In this document: positions 7,349 through 12,572 of the stretch, one piece after another
Position numbering within the stretch: position 1 is the stretch's first letter
Layout of the letters: each line of letters opens with the position of its first letter
Notes under the pieces: model-generated
Told to the model about the DNA's origin: nothing
The model's database searches: none
Seen by the model: the letters and a program-made list of their open reading frames with translations, nothing else
Translations under genes and position numbers: made by a program
Assembly (NCBI GenBank): GCA_021796135.1
Contig: JAJYOQ010000080.1
Location: 1-12,572 of the forward strand
Direction: 5' to 3'
DNA length: 12,572 bases
DNA from: Bacteroidota bacterium
GTDB lineage: Bacteria > Bacteroidota > Ignavibacteria > Ignavibacteriales > Ignavibacteriaceae

Positions 7349-8176
7349 TTAGCTTTGAAACAAACTTGTAATTTGCACTGCAATCATGTCTATGACAAAT
7401 ACAGTTAAAGATGCGAAAACAACAGCTGAGTTGGCTGCTTTCCCGACTCCTTCGGTTCCTGTTTCTGAATTATATCCCTTATAACTTCCTATAATTGAGA
7501 TTGCAAATCCGAAGATAAAGGTTTTAATAAATGCTGGGAAAAGATCTTTATAACCGAGGGCTTGAAATACCTGTGAAAAAAATAAGCTGGAACTCACATC
7601 TCCCTTTAAGTTTACTCCGGCGAATGAACCTAATAAACCAACTGCATCAGCAAATACTACTAAAATCGGAAGCATCAATGTCGCAGAGAGCACTCGCGTA
7701 ACAACAAGATATTTAAAGGGATTTGTATGGGATACTTGCATTGCATCTATTTGTTCGGTTACATTCATTGATGCAAGTTCCGCCCCAATTCCCGATCCGA
7801 CTTTTCCGGCAAAAATTAATGCTGTTACCACAGGTCCAATTTCACGAATAATTGAAACTGCAACCATTGCAGGCAATAATGATACAGCGCCGAACTTCAC
7901 TAATGTCGGTCTTGATTGAATAGTGAGCACAAGCCCAATGATAAAGCCGGTAATACCGACTAAAGGAAGTGACTTATAACCGATTTGGAAAGATTGATTA
8001 ATCAGTTCGTTAAATTCATAAGGAGGTTTAAATACTTCTTTGAAAAAACGTGCTGTAAATGTTGTAATCGCAGAAACTTCTAGAAAAAATTTGTGAAATA
8101 AATTATAACGATTATTTTCTGGTAAATTTTCCTTGAGATTTTCTGTTTCCTGCATATCGTTTATTGATAACTGCAA
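7349..8176 (-). CDS. mlaE: MlaE-type ABC transporter permease
   Basis: The protein has 275 residues and is the membrane subunit of the lipid transporter formed with the next two genes. Family motifs are intact: SLPLVGITGFIIGLVL (69-84), REIGPVVTALIFAGKVGSG (111-129), GAELASMNVTEQIDAM (131-146) and the C-terminal YKGY with GTEGVGKA (232-247). An amphipathic segment near 27-60 precedes several hydrophobic spans, as usual in the family. I took the TTG at 8176 as start because AAGGA (8186-8190) lies 9 bases before it. The alternative ATG at 8155 would remove seven residues that carry no known motif. It heads the mlaEFD operon. A 164-base leader separates it from a copy of the 27-base repeated element. 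No mlaB or mlaC gene is nearby, which is common outside Proteobacteria. Confidence 0.94.
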   Translation of the reverse strand: MQLSINDMQETENLKENLPENNRYNLFHKFFLEVSAITTFTARFFKEVFKPPYEFNELINQSFQIGYKSLPLVGITGFIIGLVLTIQSRPTLVKFGAVSLLPAMVAVSIIREIGPVVTALIFAGKVGSGIGAELASMNVTEQIDAMQVSHTNPFKYLVVTRVLSATLMLPILVVFADAVGLLGSFAGVNLKGDVSSSLFFSQVFQALGYKDLFPAFIKTFIFGFAISIIGSYKGYNSETGTEGVGKAANSAVVFASLTVFVIDMIAVQITSLFQS

Positions 8177-8185
8177 ATTTAAATT

Positions 8186-8190
8186 TCCTT
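8186..8190 (-). promoter_or_regulatory. Ribosome binding site favouring a TTG start for mlaE
   Basis: AAGGA on the minus strand lies 9 bases before TTG 8176 but 30 bases before the first in-frame ATG (8155). A similar AAGGAAATT leader occurs ahead of the DUF3494 gene at 4058..5158. Confidence 0.5.
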
Positions 8191-8340
8191 ATTTTTATCA
8201 TTAAAATCCCATAATTGACTATCCGCTTGCTTCTCAAACATTTAAGCTTTTAAAACAATAATTCCGAATAGAAGAGTCTTAGATAATTCTTTTCTATACC
8301 TCAATAAATTATAGGGATTTTTGTAAAATAAGGAAATAGT

Positions 8341-8367
8341 GCAAAGGGATGAAAAAAGAATTAGATT
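8341..8367 (-). promoter_or_regulatory. Repeated 27-base intergenic element, diverged copy C
   Basis: On the plus strand the first 14 bases, GCAAAGGGATGAAA, are identical to copy A. The rest is diverged (AAAAGAATTAGATT in the last part), giving 21 of 27 matches to A without gaps. It lies 25 bases after the stop codon of the response regulator gene and 164 bases before the mlaE start. The rest of the 216-base intergenic region (8177-8392) is AT-rich, and I see no gene or clear terminator in it. Confidence 0.5.
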
Positions 8368-8392
8368 TTTTGGGAAAGGAGCATTTAATAAA

Positions 8393-9085
8393 TTATTCGA
8401 CAGTCGAAGCTGAAGTATCTGCGGTAGTTTTTTGCATTTGTGAAAAATGAGCGTGCTTTGCAATTTGCACACGAGTATTAAGAGCAAGTTTTTCTAATAT
8501 GTTATGTACATGGCTTTTAACTGTATAAGTAGAAAGATGAAGATTTTGTGCAATTTCTTTATTACTGCAGCCATCGGCAATTAATGCAATTACCTGCTTC
8601 TCGCGCTTTGTCATACGAACGGATTCTTGGATTATTGTATGATTTGATCCATTTATTGCATGCTCAACTATTTGAGAAAATAACGAACCGGTCAAATGAG
8701 GAGGTAATACCTCTTCACCCTGATAAACTGCTCTTATAGTCCTAAAAAAATCAGCAATATTAGCATCTTTAAGAATAAATCCGGATACTCCTGCCTCAAC
8801 AAATTCAAGTACATCAGTCTGCAATGGGATAAGATCCATTACAATTACTTTTGTTTTTTCAAAATGCTGTTTTATTATTTTTACAACTTGTAAACTGTTT
8901 TGATTTCGTAAACCGAGATCAAGTAGAACTATATCAGGTTTAACTTTAGCTGTCAGCAGCAATATGTTTTCACCGTTGCCGATAGTAGCAACAACATTCA
9001 TATCGGTTTGCTTTTTGAGCATTGAGGCAATGCCGTCCCGCAAAAGTCTATTATCTTCAATAAGTATAATCCGGATTTTAGCCAT
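8393..9085 (-). CDS. NarL/LuxR-family response regulator
   Basis: The protein has 230 residues from the ATG at 9085. The N-terminal receiver domain (about 3-120) has the acidic pair Glu10-Asp11, the phosphoacceptor Asp56 in DIVLLDLGL and Lys106 in GFILKD. The LuxR-type helix-turn-helix is at about 157-217 (MTKREKQVIALIADGCSNKEIA, then TVKSHVHNILEKL). It is therefore a DNA-binding transcription factor controlled by phosphorylation. The usual switch Thr/Ser after the fourth strand is Asp84 (VIVMDL), which I believe is characteristic of one subfamily that also has LTGSLFSQIVE in the linker, as here. An in-frame TTG at 9124 gives a 13-residue extension with no ribosome binding site, so I preferred the ATG, which puts AKIRIILIEDN at the expected start of the receiver. 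It lies 96 bases after the histidine kinase gene and probably receives phosphate from it. Its targets are unknown. Confidence 0.92.
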   Translation of the reverse strand: MAKIRIILIEDNRLLRDGIASMLKKQTDMNVVATIGNGENILLLTAKVKPDIVLLDLGLRNQNSLQVVKIIKQHFEKTKVIVMDLIPLQTDVLEFVEAGVSGFILKDANIADFFRTIRAVYQGEEVLPPHLTGSLFSQIVEHAINGSNHTIIQESVRMTKREKQVIALIADGCSNKEIAQNLHLSTYTVKSHVHNILEKLALNTRVQIAKHAHFSQMQKTTADTSASTVE

Positions 9086-9181
9086 ATATATTAATCGATT
9101 TTCAAATTTTTGCTGGAGTGTCAAATCTGCTGAATAAGAGTATTTTAACGAAGAACTTGTATTAATTTGAATATAATATAA

Positions 9182-10480
9182 CTATAAAAATCCTTTTTGC
9201 AAAGTAAATGTAAACTTTGTTCCTTTCCCTAATATGCTTTCAACCCAAATTTTACCATTATTTTTTTCAATTAATTCCTTACAAAGAGGCAATCCAAGAC
9301 CGGTGCCTTTTTCTCCGGCTGTCCCATCTGTTGTATTTATTGCGTGAAAGCTAAATAATTTAGAAATTTTCTCAAATTCTATACCAATTCCTGAATCATC
9401 GACATAAATTTCTACAATATCATCTTTGTTTTTTGCGGTAACGATTACTCGTCCTTCTGATTTAGTGAATTTGACAGCATTTGTTATAAGATTTTGAAAT
9501 ATCGACTTAAGCATATCTAAATCGGCATTAACTAAAGTGCCGGTGCCAATATTATTGATTATAGAAATATTCTTTTTCTCAGCATTTTGAATAGATAATT
9601 CAATAATTTTATTTACTAATTCATAGAGGTCAATATTAACTGGTTTAAATTCAATCATATCCCTTTGCACCATTGACCATTTTAGCAAATTTTCTAACAA
9701 TCCGTATAGATTTCTTAAACTATTATATAGTCCTTTGCTAAAAAGTTGAATCTCTTCCTTTGATAAACTATCTATTTCCATGGCAAGCAATTCTGAAGAA
9801 CTTATCAATCCCTGGAATGGGCTCCTTAAATCATGGTCAATGATTGAAAAGAATTTATCCTTTGTAGCATTTAGCAAGCTAAGTTCTTCCATAGATTTTT
9901 TTAAATTATTTTCAATTCGCTTATATTCTGTCATGTCAATAATTGCAATTTGACATTTTCTTTTTTCTTCAAGCGTATCATCCAGGGCAAATCCTTCCAA
10001 TAGAACATTTAGGATATCTTTATCTTTACTGATTAATTTTAATTCACAAGAGCATTTTATCTTTGAATTAAAAACATTTTTGATAAAAGAATAGAATATG
10101 TCCTTTTCATCCGGCATAACATGGAGAATAAAGTTTTTACCAACCAATTTGCTCCTATCGACATTAAGCATTTTGCCGCCGCTTAAATTCACTTCATTGA
10201 TAATTCCTTTATCATCTAGAGTAAAATATGGAATTGGTGAGAAATCAAATAAATTTACATATTTATTTCTGGATACTTCAAGTTCTTCTTGAGTAATCCT
10301 CAGCTCCTGGTTTTGATGTTCCAACTCAACCTGATGTATTTGAAGTAATTCAACAAGTTTATTAACATCTGCAATTTTATTATCCTGGAAATCTTTTTTT
10401 ATAGTTTTTTTTCTAACTACTCTTTTAGAAGTATTTCCTTTTGATTCTTTCATTATTCGTTTCATTTTTTTCCTTTCCAT
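9182..10480 (-). CDS. Soluble PAS-domain sensor histidine kinase
   Basis: The protein has 432 residues and no membrane segment, so it acts in the cytoplasm. A basic N-terminus (1-30) and a coiled segment (40-75, HQVELEHQNQELRITQEELE) lead into a PAS domain (about 74-190, LFDFSPIPYFTLDDKGII). Then come the HisKA dimerisation domain with phosphorylated His216 in FFSIIDHDLRSPF and an intact ATP-binding domain: N-box Asn330 and Asn334, DSGIG (362-366) and GTGLGL (392-397). The kinase is predicted to be active. It starts one base after the stop codon of the CheR/PAS gene, which implies translational coupling. A second in-frame ATG at 10465 has AAAGGA 5 bases upstream and may be the real start, shortening the protein by five residues. 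The signal sensed by the PAS domain cannot be told. The likely partner is the response regulator encoded next. Confidence 0.93.
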   Translation of the reverse strand: MERKKMKRIMKESKGNTSKRVVRKKTIKKDFQDNKIADVNKLVELLQIHQVELEHQNQELRITQEELEVSRNKYVNLFDFSPIPYFTLDDKGIINEVNLSGGKMLNVDRSKLVGKNFILHVMPDEKDIFYSFIKNVFNSKIKCSCELKLISKDKDILNVLLEGFALDDTLEEKRKCQIAIIDMTEYKRIENNLKKSMEELSLLNATKDKFFSIIDHDLRSPFQGLISSSELLAMEIDSLSKEEIQLFSKGLYNSLRNLYGLLENLLKWSMVQRDMIEFKPVNIDLYELVNKIIELSIQNAEKKNISIINNIGTGTLVNADLDMLKSIFQNLITNAVKFTKSEGRVIVTAKNKDDIVEIYVDDSGIGIEFEKISKLFSFHAINTTDGTAGEKGTGLGLPLCKELIEKNNGKIWVESILGKGTKFTFTLQKGFL

Positions 10481-10481
10481 T

Positions 10482-12572
10482 TTAAGCTTTGTCGCTAATT
10501 GCGAGTAAAATCAGCTTGGTTTCTTTTCCATTATGAAATATTTGACGGGCATTTAATATTAATTTTTTCTTATTGCCGTTTTTAAAATTGTAATTTACTT
10601 CATAATCTTCAAAAAAATTATTTTTGGGAATTATCTGTTCTAGAAGTTCCCTAAGTTCTGGTATCTCCCATTTTTTATCATCGAGTTCGTAAATAAATTT
10701 TCCTATAGTATTCTGACTTGATAAATCGAACATTTTATAAAAAGACTTATTAGCCGACAGAACTTTCAGATCCATATCAAGTGCGAGAAGAGATTCCCTA
10801 ATAGTATTTATAATATTATCTGCATAATCACTTGTATATTGAATATTTCTGCTCAAATTATTGATTTGCTCGTAGGCAATCTTTAAACTATTAATATTTG
10901 AAAAAGTAATTACAACTCCGTCAATAACATTGCTAATTGTACGATAAGGCAATATTCGCATATGATACCAAATACCGTCATTTGCTTGTAATTCTACTTC
11001 CTTAAAAACAAGTGTTCTTAAAACTTCCTTCGCATCCTCGACTAATTTTTCATACTTAAAATTTGTAGCAATATGATTTATCGGTCTACCGATGTCAGAA
11101 CTTATTAGGTTTACAACCTTTGTTGCATGAGATGTAAATCTCTTTATCAATAAATCATTATCTAAGAAGATAGTGGGTATATCAATACTATCCAGAAGGT
11201 TTTTCATATCATTATTGATAATTGATAATTCATCGTTTTTATTTTGTAATTCAGTATTGACGGTAATTAATTCCTCGTTTAGTGACTGCAATTCTTCTTT
11301 AGAAGTTTCCAATTCTTCATTTGAACTTTGCATCTCTTCATTAGTCGACTGCATTTCTTCGTTAGTTGATTTTAGCTCTTCATTTGAAGTTTCCAGTTCT
11401 TCTATTGTAGATCTTAGATTTTCTTTAGCCGCTTTTAAATCACGTTCTAGATCTTTAACAATTTTTTCAGATCTTTTTTCATGATGAATATTCTTAGTGC
11501 TCTTGATTTTTTTGAGGGGTAAGACATCCTCAAAGATTATTAGCAGTGAGCCCGTCATTTCTGCAGGTTCGTTAATTGGTTTAACAGTCAGGTTTATTAA
11601 ATGACTACTCTTGTTAGCTTTAATTCTTATTCCTTCGACTGTCAATGTCTTTTTCGCAGATAATACTTTTCTAATAGCTGTTTTAAGCTCTTGTTCTAAT
11701 CCCTCCCTCGCCATTTCATAAATGTTCATCTTTGCTTCGCCATTAGTCAGCTCAAGATATTTGCCGGTTCTGCCGTGTATATAAACTATATCACCGTGCT
11801 CTGTTATTATCACACAATTTGGGGAGTAACTTTGCAAGATGATTTTTTCAGCTAGCCGGGCAATATCTTTTTCCGGATTTATTTTCATTTTATTCTCATT
11901 AATTTTTTCGATTGGTTTGGACACAGGAAATTCAATAAAAGACTGACCAGAGTAAATAGAATCTCGTCTTTTATAAAATTTCCATTTTTTATCTGCCATT
12001 GAAAACAGGTCAACAAACCCGCTAATTGTTTCTGACGATCCAAGGAAAAGAATTCCGCCGGGTAAGAGGCTATAATGGAAAATGGGAATAATTTTTTTTT
12101 GTAATTCTGCATTAAAATAAATTAGAAGGTTTCTGCATGATATTAGATCTAATTTCGTAAAGGGAGGATCTTTAATTAGGTTTTGAGGAGCAAAGACCAG
12201 CATTTCTCTAATTTCTTTTCTGATATGAAAGAAATTCTTTTCTATTGTAAAAAAATTTTTTAAGCGTTCCTTACTAACGTCGGCTTCAATCCCGGAAAAT
12301 AAGCCAATACGAGCTTTATCTATTGCATTACTATCAATATCTGTCGCAAATATTTGTACGTTCAAATTTTTCTTCGTTTCATGCATACATTCTTTTAATA
12401 TAATCGCAATCGAATAAGCTTCTTCGCCGGTAGAGCATCCGGGAACCCAGATTCTTATCTTACTATCCTCCGGTTTACTTTTGACCAATTCTGATAATAT
12501 CTTTTTTAACCTCTCGAAAGATTCAGGATCTCTGAAAAAATTTGTTACTCCAATTAAAAGTTCTTTAAACAA
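10482..12572 (-). CDS. CheR-type methyltransferase/PAS signalling protein, 5' end cut by window edge
   Basis: The frame is open through the right edge; 696 residues are visible and numbered from there. The first residues ([18 protein letters not shown]) match the start of the CheR catalytic domain. The SAM-binding motif [13 protein letters not shown] (42-54), ATDID (76-80) and [12 protein letters not shown] (142-153) are intact. A PAS-like domain (about 240-352), a coiled coil (about 365-460) with ten 7-residue units, a second PAS (about 455-565) and a third PAS (about 580-695) follow. CheR enzymes methylate glutamates of chemoreceptors. In proteins with this layout a CheB methylesterase domain often stands first, and here it would lie beyond the edge. 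The large fused relatives often end in a histidine kinase, but here the kinase is the separate next gene, one base away. No chemoreceptor or cheA is seen, so a role in non-motility signalling is as likely as chemotaxis. Confidence 0.9.
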   Translation of the reverse strand: MFKELLIGVTNFFRDPESFERLKKILSELVKSKPEDSKIRIWVPGCSTGEEAYSIAIILKECMHETKKNLNVQIFATDIDSNAIDKARIGLFSGIEADVSKERLKNFFTIEKNFFHIRKEIREMLVFAPQNLIKDPPFTKLDLISCRNLLIYFNAELQKKIIPIFHYSLLPGGILFLGSSETISGFVDLFSMADKKWKFYKRRDSIYSGQSFIEFPVSKPIEKINENKMKINPEKDIARLAEKIILQSYSPNCVIITEHGDIVYIHGRTGKYLELTNGEAKMNIYEMAREGLEQELKTAIRKVLSAKKTLTVEGIRIKANKSSHLINLTVKPINEPAEMTGSLLIIFEDVLPLKKIKSTKNIHHEKRSEKIVKDLERDLKAAKENLRSTIEELETSNEELKSTNEEMQSTNEEMQSSNEELETSKEELQSLNEELITVNTELQNKNDELSIINNDMKNLLDSIDIPTIFLDNDLLIKRFTSHATKVVNLISSDIGRPINHIATNFKYEKLVEDAKEVLRTLVFKEVELQANDGIWYHMRILPYRTISNVIDGVVITFSNINSLKIAYEQINNLSRNIQYTSDYADNIINTIRESLLALDMDLKVLSANKSFYKMFDLSSQNTIGKFIYELDDKKWEIPELRELLEQIIPKNNFFEDYEVNYNFKNGNKKKLILNARQIFHNGKETKLILLAISDKA
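11196..11405 (-). repeat. Ten 21-bp units coding a 7-residue coiled-coil repeat
   Basis: Inside the CheR/PAS gene, residues 390-459 fall into ten consecutive 7-residue units ([70 protein letters not shown]). There is no register shift. The Leu/Met at the fourth position and the acidic pair predict a long parallel coiled coil joining the CheR/PAS part to the last two PAS domains. This type of linker is known from CheB/CheR-PAS proteins. Confidence 0.85.

Noticed and set aside
8242..8487. 81-codon open frame on the minus strand across the end of the response regulator gene and the following intergenic region
   Set aside because: It overlaps the helix-turn-helix coding end in another frame. Its translation is rich in Leu, Ser and Asn with no domain, and it has no ribosome binding site.
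9086..9181. TTGACA in the gap before the response regulator gene, resembling a sigma70 -35 box
   Set aside because: The nearest TAATAT is about 25 bases away, too far for a promoter pair, and this lineage is expected to use a different promoter consensus.
11196..11405. Evenly spaced 21-bp repeats that could suggest a CRISPR-like or minisatellite array
   Set aside because: The units are in frame, diverged and code for a standard coiled-coil linker, with no spacers.

Overview
The window looks like chromosomal DNA from an AT-rich bacterium of the Bacteroidota/Chlorobiota superphylum, most like Ignavibacteria or a close relative. The best evidence is the C-terminal tail of the protein at 4058..5158 (QNYPNPFNPSTK, then VYNVLGNEVATLV, SSGVYFYRL and STKKLILLK). 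That is the type IX secretion (T9SS) sorting domain in the form typical of Ignavibacteria and neighbouring lineages. Every gene I can support lies on the minus strand, so transcription runs from the right edge to the left edge. I see no tRNA, rRNA, CRISPR array, insertion sequence or phage gene, and no gene-free stretch longer than about 220 bases.

Right part, 8393..12572, signalling. A CheR-type methyltransferase with PAS domains and a very regular coiled coil enters from beyond the right edge (10482..12572). One base after its stop codon begins a soluble PAS histidine kinase (9182..10480). A NarL/LuxR-type response regulator follows 96 bases later (8393..9085). Together they look like one cytoplasmic sensing module with a transcriptional output.

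Middle part, 5753..8176, lipid transport. Three genes in the order mlaE (permease), mlaF (ATPase) and mlaD (MCE substrate-binding protein) encode an inner-membrane ABC transporter of the Mla type, which moves phospholipid between the inner and outer membranes. No mlaB or mlaC is present in the window.

Left part, 1..5612, cell surface. A small lipoprotein of unknown function (5286..5612) is followed by two proteins with an ice-binding-like (DUF3494) domain. The first (4058..5158) is short and carries a T9SS sorting tail. The second (911..3991) is a 1026-residue lipoprotein with the DUF3494 domain at the tip of a stalk of five 107-residue and three 73-residue repeats. A hairpin follows it, and then a truncated outer-membrane beta-barrel protein runs off the left edge (1..766).

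The most unexpected signal is a 27-base element found three times (5241..5267, 5713..5739 and 8341..8367), always in the same orientation. Each copy lies 13 to 25 bases after the stop codon of one gene and ahead of the next transcription unit: the DUF3494 pair, the small lipoprotein, and mlaEFD. Two copies match at 24 of 27 positions. I do not recognise it. It could be a shared promoter or operator, or a 3'-end element, and it may tie the three units into one regulon.
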